From CAZSLC01 sp964607675 (GTDB taxonomy: Bacteria > Bacteroidota > Bacteroidia > Bacteroidales > UBA932), in assembly GCA_964607675.1 (NCBI GenBank), contig CAZSLC010000002.1, positions 50,778 to 114,777 of the forward strand: 64,000 bases of DNA, given 5' to 3'. The notes under the pieces were generated by a model. It saw only the letters and a program-made list of their open reading frames with translations. It did no database searches and was not told where the DNA came from. A program made the translations under genes and the position numbers. Below are positions 25,443 through 33,848 of this stretch, in pieces (position 1 is the first letter of the stretch; each line of letters starts with the position of its first letter).

Positions 25443-27701
25443 ATGAAAATAGTAAAAAAATTATTTATAATTCTATTCCTAATTCTCTCATTATCAACCG
25501 TATATGCCCAAAAAAGATTTTCATTGGAAGGGACAGTGTCTTCTTTCAAAAATGAGACGAAGAAAGAACCAATCCCTTTTGCAACAGTCTATCTCTTAGA
25601 ATCTGGAGCATATACAGATTGTGATGAAAACGGAAAATTTCTTTTTAAATCTGTAAAAGGTAAAAAAGCAACACTCATTGCTACAGCAATAGGATTCAAC
25701 AAGGATACCATCATTGTCGAACCAAATACTAAAAATATTGAATTTGTCCTTAAAGGTGAAAATGAAATAGAAAAGGCGGTAGTGACTGCAACTCAAGCGG
25801 GATCCTACCTCTCAAAGATGACCCCGATGAAGACAGAGGTTATAACGGCGGCTGGTCTTTGTAAAATGGCCTGTTGCAACCTTGCAGAGAGTTTTGAAAA
25901 CTCTGCCAGTGTATCAGTCGGCTATTCAGATGCAGTCACTGGTTCAAAACAGATACGGCTTCTTGGGTTGTCTGGTATTTATACCCAGATGCTTGATGAG
26001 AATAGACCTGTGATGAGAGGACTTGCAGCCCCATTTGGCCTCTCTTACATCCCTGGTCAGTGGCTGGAGAGTATTCAAATTGCAAAAGGTCCCTCTTCTG
26101 TAATAAACGGACTTGAGGCCATTACTGGTCAAATAAATATGGAACACCGCAAGCCAACGGCAGAACAACCTCTATTCCTTAACCTATTTTTAAGTCACAA
26201 CTTGCGTGCTGAGGCAAATGCGGCTTCCTCTCTCCAACTAAATGAGAAATGGAGTACAGTTGTTTTGGGACATTTTTCTACAGATGCGATGGCTCACGAT
26301 GGCAATGGGGATGGTTTCAGAGATGAACCAAACACAATGCAGTTTAACCTTGCAAATCGGTGGCTCTATTTTGACCCATCAGGGGTGCAAATAAGATTTG
26401 GTGTTACTGCCCTAAGTGATGAGAGAATAGGGGGGCAAATGGGCTACACCAAGCAAAATAACGGACTCCTTTCCGATGGCTCTGAACTTTGGGGTTCAAT
26501 AATAAGAAACAGAGGTATAAATGGCTATTTAAAGGCGGGTTTCCCACTCAATAAGGAGAATACTCAAAATATAGCATTCGTAGCAGATTACACATACTAC
26601 GATGTCAAATCTAATTTTGGGAAAAAACTTTATTCGGGTGAGCAAAATCTTGGCTTTATAAATCTTATATATCAAAATACTCAATACGAGGGGCACAGAT
26701 TTTCGATTGGGCTTCGCAACCAATACGACAATATAAATGAGAGGCTCTTTCAACCTAATAAGTCAAACGGTATCAACAACGAATTCTTAAAAAGGGAAAA
26801 TCAATTAGGGATCTATGGTGAATATACTTTTGAGCTTGGGGAAAAATTCACATTAGTTACCGATCTAAGCCTTGATTACAACAATAGATATGGATTACTT
26901 TTTGCCCCAAGGATGAACCTTAAATATGCATTTACCGATTTTTTAGTATTTAGAGCTGCTGGAGGAAGGGGCTTTAGATCTCCTAATGTGATTGTAGATA
27001 ATATAGGTATTTTATCTACTGGAAGAGAAATTGTCTTCAATGATAAGCCACAGATAGAAGATGCTTGGACTTATGGAGGCAATTTTACCGCATATATTCC
27101 AATAGGACATGAGGATAATTCTTATCTAAGTTTTGACTTTTTTAGAACAGATTTTAATAAACAGATTATAGTTGATCAGGAAAAAGATTGGTCTAAAGTG
27201 TTGATTTACAATTTAGAAGGACGCTCATATACTAATACCTACCAAGTGGATTTTTCAGTAGATCCATTTAAAGGATTTAATATTCTTGCAACTTTCAGAT
27301 ATACTGATGCAAAGGTGACACTTCATTCTCAAGGACTTGTTGAGAAGCCATTGACTAGCAGATATAAAGGAGTTCTCAATTTACAGTATTCTACCAATAT
27401 GAATATATGGACTTTTGATTTTACGGCTCAGATTAACGGCCCTTCACGACTTCCTAATTTTGTAGAGAGTAAAACAGGCATCTCTCCTGCATATCCAATA
27501 TTATTTGCTCAGGTGACCCGCAAATTCAAAGGAGTCGATGTCTATATAGGCGGTGAAAACCTTACCAATTATAAACAGAAAAATCCTATCATTGAGGCAG
27601 AAAACCCATTTTCTGACAAATTTAATGCTTCAACAGTTTGGGGCCCTATCATGGGGATAAAAATATATGCGGGGATGAGATTTACATTATGGAAAAAATA
27701 A
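25443..27701 (+). CDS. TonB-dependent outer-membrane receptor, probable metal uptake
   Basis: The start is set at the ATG at 25443 (MKIVKKLFIIL), which gives a good signal peptide ending YAQ; the in-frame ATG at 25392 would add a leader-like stretch covering a hairpin. The protein is 752 residues. It has a CarboxypepD_reg-like domain (about 25-110), a plug domain with MACCNLAESFENSASV and the segment KQIRLLGLSGIYTQML, and a beta-barrel to the final MRFTLWKK. The cysteine pair in the plug and the flanking HYC_CC_PP and HMA proteins mark a receptor type I associate with heavy-metal (copper-like) import. The substrate is inferred. Confidence 0.88.
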   Translation: MKIVKKLFIILFLILSLSTVYAQKRFSLEGTVSSFKNETKKEPIPFATVYLLESGAYTDCDENGKFLFKSVKGKKATLIATAIGFNKDTIIVEPNTKNIEFVLKGENEIEKAVVTATQAGSYLSKMTPMKTEVITAAGLCKMACCNLAESFENSASVSVGYSDAVTGSKQIRLLGLSGIYTQMLDENRPVMRGLAAPFGLSYIPGQWLESIQIAKGPSSVINGLEAITGQINMEHRKPTAEQPLFLNLFLSHNLRAEANAASSLQLNEKWSTVVLGHFSTDAMAHDGNGDGFRDEPNTMQFNLANRWLYFDPSGVQIRFGVTALSDERIGGQMGYTKQNNGLLSDGSELWGSIIRNRGINGYLKAGFPLNKENTQNIAFVADYTYYDVKSNFGKKLYSGEQNLGFINLIYQNTQYEGHRFSIGLRNQYDNINERLFQPNKSNGINNEFLKRENQLGIYGEYTFELGEKFTLVTDLSLDYNNRYGLLFAPRMNLKYAFTDFLVFRAAGGRGFRSPNVIVDNIGILSTGREIVFNDKPQIEDAWTYGGNFTAYIPIGHEDNSYLSFDFFRTDFNKQIIVDQEKDWSKVLIYNLEGRSYTNTYQVDFSVDPFKGFNILATFRYTDAKVTLHSQGLVEKPLTSRYKGVLNLQYSTNMNIWTFDFTAQINGPSRLPNFVESKTGISPAYPILFAQVTRKFKGVDVYIGGENLTNYKQKNPIIEAENPFSDKFNASTVWGPIMGIKIYAGMRFTLWKK

Positions 27702-27730
27702 TTTTATAAACAATTAATAATTTAAAAAAG

Positions 27731-28033
27731 ATGAAAAATTTAATTACTATCGTATCGGTATTGGTATTGTCGTTTGTAGCTTTTACAACTAATGCTCAAG
27801 ACAAAAAGAAAGATTCAAAATTAGCAGAAGTGACATTTGTCACATCTATAGATTGTCCAGGTTGTGTTAAAAAACTGGAAGACAACCTCCCTTTCGAGAA
27901 AGGAGTTAAAGACCTTAAAATAAATTTAGAGACAAAAACGGTGTGGTTTAAATATCAAACAAACAAAACATCTATAGATAAATTGAAAATGGCCATTGAG
28001 AAAAATGGATATAAGGCTGAAGAGAAAAAATAA
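27731..28033 (+). CDS. Exported heavy-metal-associated (HMA) domain protein
   Basis: This 100-residue protein has a signal peptide (residues 1-22, cut after TNA) and one HMA ferredoxin-like domain, with the metal site SIDCPGCVKKLE near residues 41-44 (CxxC). It is therefore a periplasmic CopZ/MerP-like metal carrier. It starts 29 bases after the TonB receptor. The likely role is to take metal from the receptor and pass it on; the metal itself cannot be read from the sequence. No P-type ATPase is present in the window. Confidence 0.85.
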   Translation: MKNLITIVSVLVLSFVAFTTNAQDKKKDSKLAEVTFVTSIDCPGCVKKLEDNLPFEKGVKDLKINLETKTVWFKYQTNKTSIDKLKMAIEKNGYKAEEKK

Positions 28034-28074
28034 TTTATTATCTTCACGCTCGAATTTTTAAATATGATTTTTTA

Positions 28075-30558
28075 ATGAAACGAGCAGTTCTTTTTTTTAC
28101 TTTAGCAATTTTATCTTTTTCACTCTTTGCTCAATCGTGGGTAAGAGTCAACAATTTAGGTTATTTACCAACTGATATAAAAGTGGCAGTGATGCTGTCA
28201 AAAGACCTTTCAGATGGTTCATTTGAAATTTTTGATTCAAATACGGATTCTCTTATCTTTAGAGGTAAGGGCAAAAGTATGAATGGAAACAGATGGGGAA
28301 TGAAAAGTGCTTATCGTCTTGATTTCTCTTCTTTAAGTAAAAACGGGGGCTATTATATAGTATCTAACGGAGCTAAAAGTCCATCATTTAGGATATCACC
28401 CGATGTCTATGATGGACTTGCTGATTATTTACTTGTCTATATGAGACAGCAAAGGTGTGGTGACAATCCTTTCACTGGAGAGATGTGTCATATCCACGAT
28501 GGATACATAGTGGATCATCCAACTAGAAGTGGTGAAAAAATAGATGTCACTGGTGGTTGGCACGATGCTACTGATTATTTACAATATTTAACTACCTCAT
28601 CTACTGCAACATATCACCTTTTGTTTGCATACCATCAACAAAAGGACAAATCTATCTTTAAAGATAACTATGATGCGAAGGGAAGGGTGGGGCACAACGG
28701 CATTCCCGATATTCTTGACGAAGCAAAATGGGGACTTGATTGGGTTAATAAAATGAATCCAGAGAGGAGGGTTATGTTTAATCAAATTGCTGACGATAGG
28801 GATCATGCAGGATTTAGAGAGCCTCAGAATGACAAAGTTGACTATGGTTGGGGAGCTGGCAATGGACGTCCTGTTTATTTTGTAACAGGTGCTCCTCAAG
28901 GGCTTGGAAAGTGGATCAATCGTACTACTGGTGTTTCCTCAACTGCGGGGAAATTTGCCTCTACATTTGCCCTTGGTGCAGCTCTGATGAAGAATTATTA
29001 CCCTGAATTTGCTCAGCAGATTCAAGATAAAGCTCAGTTTGCATATGAGTTTGGAGTGGAAAAACTAGGCAACACCCAGACAGCCTGCCTATTGTCTCCA
29101 TATTTTTATGAAGAAGATTCCTATGTGGATGACCTTGAACTCGCTGCGGCCACCCTTTTTCAAACGACAAATGATCCAAAGTGGAAAATCGATGCAAACT
29201 ATTGGGGCGAATTGGAGCCTGTTACCCCTTGGATGGAATTAGGAAGGGGAAGACATTATCAATATTATCCATTTATCAATCTCGGTCACTATTTACTTGC
29301 CAGCTCTGGAGATAGTAAACTAAAAATGAAATATGCTGAGTTTATGAGACAGGGGCTCCAATCTTTAAAAGATAGGGCTGCTGACGATCCCTTTATCAAC
29401 GGAATACCTTTTATTTGGTGTTCTAATAATCTCACCTCCGCAGCTATTACTCAGGCCCGTCTTTACAACGAAGTGAGTGGTGACAATTCATTTCTTGAGA
29501 TGGAAGCATCTCTTCGTGACTGGTTGCTTGGGTGCAATCCATGGGGTACATCTATGATTGTTGGACTGCCTACGGGGTATGATTATCCCGATTCACCCCA
29601 CTCATCATACACTGTCCTTAATGGGGATTTGACATACGGAGGATTGGTTGACGGCCCAGTTTACAAGACTGTCTTTGATGAGAGAGCAGGAAAATCACTT
29701 AGAAATCCTGATAAATATTACCAGTTCAATAATGGAATCGCTGTTTATCATGATGATATTGGAGACTATGCGAGCAATGAGCCAACAATGGATGGAACAG
29801 CAGGTCTGACTTATTATTTTGCAAAGCAAGAATCAGTAGGTAAAGAGTTAAAAAAGAGCAATTTAGAAAAAGATAAATATGGAGCTATTGTGAGGGTTAA
29901 TCCAGAGGAGAAGAAAATATATCTCGTTTTTTCAGCTGATTCTTTGTTTAATGGTGGCAACATTATCTTAAAGACTCTCAAGAGAGAAGGGATAAAGGGC
30001 TCTTTCTTTCTCACAGGTAATTGTCTTCGTATGAAAGAGCATAAAGAGTTGATTGAGAATATAATTTCAGAAGGGCACTATGTTGGCGGACATTCGGACA
30101 AACATCTTTTGTATGCACCATGGGGCAATCGAGACTCTTCACTTGTGACAAAAGAGGAGATAGTAAGCGATATGCGTAACAACATTGCGGAACTTGAAAA
30201 ATTTGGAATTAAAGTGGATCAATCGAGGTGGTTCCTCCCTCCATATGAATATTACAATGCAGAGTCTGTTGCGGCATTGCGCTCAATAGGTCTAAATGTA
30301 ATAAATCTTACTCCAGGAAGTGTCACAGCTGCAGATTATACATATCCAGGCATGTCCAATTACAAACCAACTCAACTACTTATCAATTCGTTGTATAGAT
30401 TTGAAGAGATGGGGGCTATTGATGGGGCTATTTTACTGATTCATCCTGGAGTAGTAAAAGAGAGACCAGATCCCTTGTATCTCAGATTGAGAGAGATTAT
30501 AAAGACACTAAAACGCAAAGGGTATAAATTTGATTCATTTACCAACGTAACCATATAA
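28075..30558 (+). CDS. Glycoside hydrolase family 9 fused to a polysaccharide-deacetylase-like domain
   Basis: This is an 827-residue secreted protein with a signal peptide ending FAQ at about residue 20. An N-terminal CelD_N/Ig-like domain (about 22-105) precedes a GH9 catalytic domain (about 110-585). In the latter, GGWHDATDYLQY near residue 160 holds the nucleophile/base Asp pair, PHSSYT follows the usual substrate-binding position, and SNEPTMDGTAGL near 568 has the general-acid Glu. The C-terminal part (about 600-827) has a NodB/CE4-type fold with GGHSDKH (His673, His677) and WFLPPYEYY. However, the first motif reads FSADSLFNGG in place of TFDDG. The GH9 part should act as a beta-glucanase; deacetylase activity is uncertain. 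Confidence 0.85.
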   Translation: MKRAVLFFTLAILSFSLFAQSWVRVNNLGYLPTDIKVAVMLSKDLSDGSFEIFDSNTDSLIFRGKGKSMNGNRWGMKSAYRLDFSSLSKNGGYYIVSNGAKSPSFRISPDVYDGLADYLLVYMRQQRCGDNPFTGEMCHIHDGYIVDHPTRSGEKIDVTGGWHDATDYLQYLTTSSTATYHLLFAYHQQKDKSIFKDNYDAKGRVGHNGIPDILDEAKWGLDWVNKMNPERRVMFNQIADDRDHAGFREPQNDKVDYGWGAGNGRPVYFVTGAPQGLGKWINRTTGVSSTAGKFASTFALGAALMKNYYPEFAQQIQDKAQFAYEFGVEKLGNTQTACLLSPYFYEEDSYVDDLELAAATLFQTTNDPKWKIDANYWGELEPVTPWMELGRGRHYQYYPFINLGHYLLASSGDSKLKMKYAEFMRQGLQSLKDRAADDPFINGIPFIWCSNNLTSAAITQARLYNEVSGDNSFLEMEASLRDWLLGCNPWGTSMIVGLPTGYDYPDSPHSSYTVLNGDLTYGGLVDGPVYKTVFDERAGKSLRNPDKYYQFNNGIAVYHDDIGDYASNEPTMDGTAGLTYYFAKQESVGKELKKSNLEKDKYGAIVRVNPEEKKIYLVFSADSLFNGGNIILKTLKREGIKGSFFLTGNCLRMKEHKELIENIISEGHYVGGHSDKHLLYAPWGNRDSSLVTKEEIVSDMRNNIAELEKFGIKVDQSRWFLPPYEYYNAESVAALRSIGLNVINLTPGSVTAADYTYPGMSNYKPTQLLINSLYRFEEMGAIDGAILLIHPGVVKERPDPLYLRLREIIKTLKRKGYKFDSFTNVTI

Positions 30559-30563
30559 ATTCA

Positions 30564-31409
30564 ATGTATAAAATTATAAAAAAAGAGTTTCTTACCCCTA
30601 TAATATGTCTTATGGAGGTTAATGCACCGAGGCTCGCATCTGCTGCCCAGCCTGGACAATTTTTAATTGTGAGAGCACATGAAGATGGAGAAAGAGTTCC
30701 ATTAACAATTTGTGATTATGATAGAAGTAAAGGGAGTGTGACTATTGTCACTCAAATAGTTGGAGCATCAAGTCAAATGATTTGCAATCTCCAAGAGGGG
30801 GATTCATTCACAGATTGTGCTGGACCATTAGGAGTACCTTCCGAATTTATACATCTATCAGAGAGTGAGATAGCAGCTCGACATTATGTTTTTATAGCTG
30901 GAGGATTAGGCATTGCCCCAGTATATCCACAAGTTAAATACCTTCATTCCAAAGGGGCCCATATTGATGTCATTTGTGGGGCCAAGAGTAGAGACTTGCT
31001 GATTTTAGAAAATGAAATCGCCTCGGTATGTGACAATTTGTATATATGTACAGATGATGGATCTAAAGGATTTAAAGGGCTTGTAACTGCACAATTGAAA
31101 GAATTAATGGATAGTGGCAAGAAATATGACCAAGGAGTGGCTATCGGACCTATGATAATGATGAAATTTGTCACCCTCACTGCAAAAGAATACAAACTCC
31201 CACTTGTAGTTAGTCTTAATACTCTAATGGTAGATGGGACTGGGATGTGTGGTGCGTGTAGAGTCACAGTGGGAGGTAAAGTTAGGTTTGCATGTGTGGA
31301 AGGGCCAGAATTTGATGCTTACCAAGTTGATTTTGATGAGGCACTACGAAGACAATCATTGTATAAATCACAAGAAGTTGAGTCTGATCATAAATGTAGA
31401 ATAAGATAG
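30564..31409 (+). CDS. FAD/NAD-binding subunit of an NfnA/SudB-type ferredoxin:NADP oxidoreductase
   Basis: This 281-residue cytoplasmic protein has a beta-barrel FAD domain (about 1-95, with ERVPLTICDYD), an NAD(P) domain (GGLGIAPVYPQ) and the C-terminal [2Fe-2S] cysteine cluster in GMCGACRVTVGGKVRFACVEGPEFD. It belongs to the dihydroorotate-dehydrogenase electron-transfer-subunit family used as the small subunit of NfnAB and of sulfide dehydrogenase (SudB). The gene is two bases upstream of the large subunit, so the pair forms one complex. Electron-bifurcating NADH/ferredoxin:NADP+ activity is inferred from the pair. Confidence 0.88.
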   Translation: MYKIIKKEFLTPIICLMEVNAPRLASAAQPGQFLIVRAHEDGERVPLTICDYDRSKGSVTIVTQIVGASSQMICNLQEGDSFTDCAGPLGVPSEFIHLSESEIAARHYVFIAGGLGIAPVYPQVKYLHSKGAHIDVICGAKSRDLLILENEIASVCDNLYICTDDGSKGFKGLVTAQLKELMDSGKKYDQGVAIGPMIMMKFVTLTAKEYKLPLVVSLNTLMVDGTGMCGACRVTVGGKVRFACVEGPEFDAYQVDFDEALRRQSLYKSQEVESDHKCRIR

Positions 31410-31411
31410 AT

Positions 31412-32791
31412 ATGGCAAATAAAATACCAAGAGTTCCAGTTAGAGAACAAGAACCGAAAATAAGAGCACACAATTTTGAAGAGGTATGCTATGGGTACAA
31501 TCTCCAGGAGGCTCAAACGGAGTCATCACGTTGTTTGAATTGTAAAGTTCCTCGCTGTATGGAAGCATGTCCTGTATCTGTGAAAATTCCTTCATTTATC
31601 TCACAGGTGCTTAAGGGAGATTTTGAAGAAGCGGCAAGGATTATATCGGAAGATAGCTCCCTTCCTGCTGTGTGTGGAAGAGTATGCCCACAGGAGTCTC
31701 AATGTGAGGGATCTTGTATTCTTGGGGCAAAAGGGGAGCCAGTAGCGATAGGAAAGTTAGAAAGATTTGTGGCAGATTGGAGTAGAGAGCACAATGTAAA
31801 ATTCTTAGATAAATCCGCACCGAATGGAAAAAAGGTAGCAGTTGTCGGCAGTGGCCCATCTGGGTTGGCATGTGCGTTTGATTTGGCAAAGGCAGGCTTT
31901 CAAGTGACAATATTCGAGGGATTACACAAAGCAGGAGGGGTACTTCAATATGGCATCCCAGAGTTCAGGCTCCCTAAACAAAAAGTAGTAGAGGAGGAGA
32001 TCAGCAATTTAGTATCTCTTGGGGTAACCATAGAAACAAATGTCATAATAGGGAGGACTATCACAGTTGAAGAGTTATTCTCAAAAGAGGGATTTTCTGC
32101 CGTATTTATTGGCTCAGGAGCAGGCCTTCCCAAATTTATGGGAATACCAGGTGAGAACCTTAACGGAGTCTTCTCTGCAAATGAGTTTCTAACCAGAAAT
32201 AATTTGATGAAAGCCTATAAAGAGGGGGCGCAGACTCCAATTTTTATTGGAAGGAAGGTCGTTGTAGTTGGAGGAGGTAATGTTGCGATGGATGCTGCGA
32301 GAACAGCCCTTCGTCTTGGATCTGAGGTGACAATAGTATATAGAAGAACAGAAAATGAACTTCCAGCACGAAAAGAAGAGGTGCACCACGCAAAAGAAGA
32401 GGGGATAGAATTTAGAATGCTAACTAACCCAATGGAGATTCTTGGAGATGAAAAAGGATGGGTCAGAGGGATAAAGTGTGAAAAAATGGAACTTGGAGAG
32501 GCCGATGAATCAGGTAGAAGATCTCCTATTCCAGTTAGAGACTCAGCCTTTGATATTGAAGCAGATGTCGTAATAATGTCCCTGGGAACTTCTCCCAACC
32601 CCCTTATAGCACGCACTACCCACAATCTGGAAGTGACGAAAAAGGGAGGTATCATAGCAGACGAAAATGGTGCAACAACACTCCCGTTTGTATATGCAGG
32701 GGGAGATGCTGTCACTGGGGCTGCTACTGTTATTCTAGCGATGGGGGCTGGTAGAAAGGCTGCTGCGGCAATTATTCACCAATTAAAATAG
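31412..32791 (+). CDS. NfnB/SudA/GltD-like NADPH-dependent flavoprotein subunit
   Basis: This 459-residue protein has N-terminal four-cysteine iron-sulfur motifs (CLNCKVPRCMEACPV near residue 42, and CGRVCPQESQCEGSC). It then has two Rossmann folds: VVGSGPSGLACAFDLAKAG for FAD and VVVGGGNVAMDAARTALRLG for NAD(P). It resembles small-type glutamate synthase subunits, but pairing with the upstream gene makes NfnB or SudA the better call. There is no large GltB in this window. Its last 20 bases overlap the convergent ABC ATPase gene. Confidence 0.88.
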   Translation: MANKIPRVPVREQEPKIRAHNFEEVCYGYNLQEAQTESSRCLNCKVPRCMEACPVSVKIPSFISQVLKGDFEEAARIISEDSSLPAVCGRVCPQESQCEGSCILGAKGEPVAIGKLERFVADWSREHNVKFLDKSAPNGKKVAVVGSGPSGLACAFDLAKAGFQVTIFEGLHKAGGVLQYGIPEFRLPKQKVVEEEISNLVSLGVTIETNVIIGRTITVEELFSKEGFSAVFIGSGAGLPKFMGIPGENLNGVFSANEFLTRNNLMKAYKEGAQTPIFIGRKVVVVGGGNVAMDAARTALRLGSEVTIVYRRTENELPARKEEVHHAKEEGIEFRMLTNPMEILGDEKGWVRGIKCEKMELGEADESGRRSPIPVRDSAFDIEADVVIMSLGTSPNPLIARTTHNLEVTKKGGIIADENGATTLPFVYAGGDAVTGAATVILAMGAGRKAAAAIIHQLK

Positions 32792-33848
32792 ATATTTTAA
32801 CGCAGTTATCTAAAATTTCCTCTTTCACCTCTGAGGCTATACCATTGATGATAGATAAACTCAATTCATCGATGGTATCACTATTGATAATGGGCCTATT
32901 ATAATTCTTTTGTATAATAGAGTATTGTATAGTGTCGCTCTTCTCATAATACTCAATTTCTATTTCAACTCCACCTCTAATGGGGGCAATTTGGAGCAAC
33001 TCTTCTGTAATGAGCAATAGGTTTCTACTCCTTCTCTGCGAAAAGAAATATTTCCCAGAGAACAATTCTATCTCGCTATTGAGCCTGTATAGGTCATAAT
33101 CTCTACTATTTATTGAAAGATTAAGAGATCTTATTCGGTTAATAAATATTCTTGTTTTATCTTTTTGAGGGTGTTCAAATATCTGCTTTGGAGTACCATC
33201 CTCATAAATAATCCCTTCATCCATATAAAAGACCCTAGTACTTACATCTTTTGCAAAATTCATCTCATGAGTAACAATTAGCATTGTTATCCCTGTTTTA
33301 GCGAGTTGCCTTATAACACCGAGCACTTCACTTACCATGGTGGGGTCTAGAGCAGATGTAGGTTCATCAAGTAGTATCACCTCTGGATCCATCGAGAGGC
33401 AGCGGGCAATTGCTACTCTCTGTTTTTGACCTCCTGACAACTCCGAGGGAAAGGAATAGCATTTCTCCACAAGTCCAACTGCTTTCAATAGATCAATTCC
33501 CCGTTTTGTTGCCTCTTCTTTACTTTTGCCAAGTATTTTAATTGGACCAATAGTTAGGTTCTCTATTATTGAAAGATGTTCAAAAAGATTGAATGATTGA
33601 AAAACCATACCCATTTTTCTTCTCAACAATGAAACATCATATTTTTTATCAAGAATATTTACTCCATCAACTATTATTTTACCTGATGTTGGTTTTTCAA
33701 GGAGGTTGAGGCAACGCAGGAAAGTACTTTTTCCAGTGCCTGAAGGGCCTATAATGGAGATAATTTCCCCCTTTTCAATAACTGTACTGATATCTTTTAG
33801 TATAGTTAAATCACCAAATTTTTTAGAAAGAGCTTCAATTTGTATCAT
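32772..33848 (-). CDS. Amino-acid ABC transporter ATPase with C-terminal extension
   Basis: Residues 1-240 are a complete polar-amino-acid ABC ATPase: Walker A IGPSGTGKSTFLR, the Q-loop, signature LSGGQKQRVAIARCL, Walker B VILLDEPTSALDP and the H-loop histidine in IVTHEMNFA. Most such proteins stop near 245, but this one has 358. The extra 110 residues contain SRNLLLITEELLQIAP followed by a beta-rich stretch, faintly like a histidine-kinase-type ATP-binding fold but without its asparagine. I call it a domain of unknown function. The gene starts 14 bases inside the end of the binding-protein/permease gene, so the two form one importer. Confidence 0.88.
   Translation of the reverse strand: MIQIEALSKKFGDLTILKDISTVIEKGEIISIIGPSGTGKSTFLRCLNLLEKPTSGKIIVDGVNILDKKYDVSLLRRKMGMVFQSFNLFEHLSIIENLTIGPIKILGKSKEEATKRGIDLLKAVGLVEKCYSFPSELSGGQKQRVAIARCLSMDPEVILLDEPTSALDPTMVSEVLGVIRQLAKTGITMLIVTHEMNFAKDVSTRVFYMDEGIIYEDGTPKQIFEHPQKDKTRIFINRIRSLNLSINSRDYDLYRLNSEIELFSGKYFFSQRRSRNLLLITEELLQIAPIRGGVEIEIEYYEKSDTIQYSIIQKNYNRPIINSDTIDELSLSIINGIASEVKEEILDNCVKISILIGE

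Noticed and set aside
31412..32791. Glutamate synthase small subunit (GltD)
   Set aside because: The sequence resembles GltD, but there is no large subunit and the gene is coupled to an NfnA/SudB-type partner, so the Nfn/Sud call is preferred.
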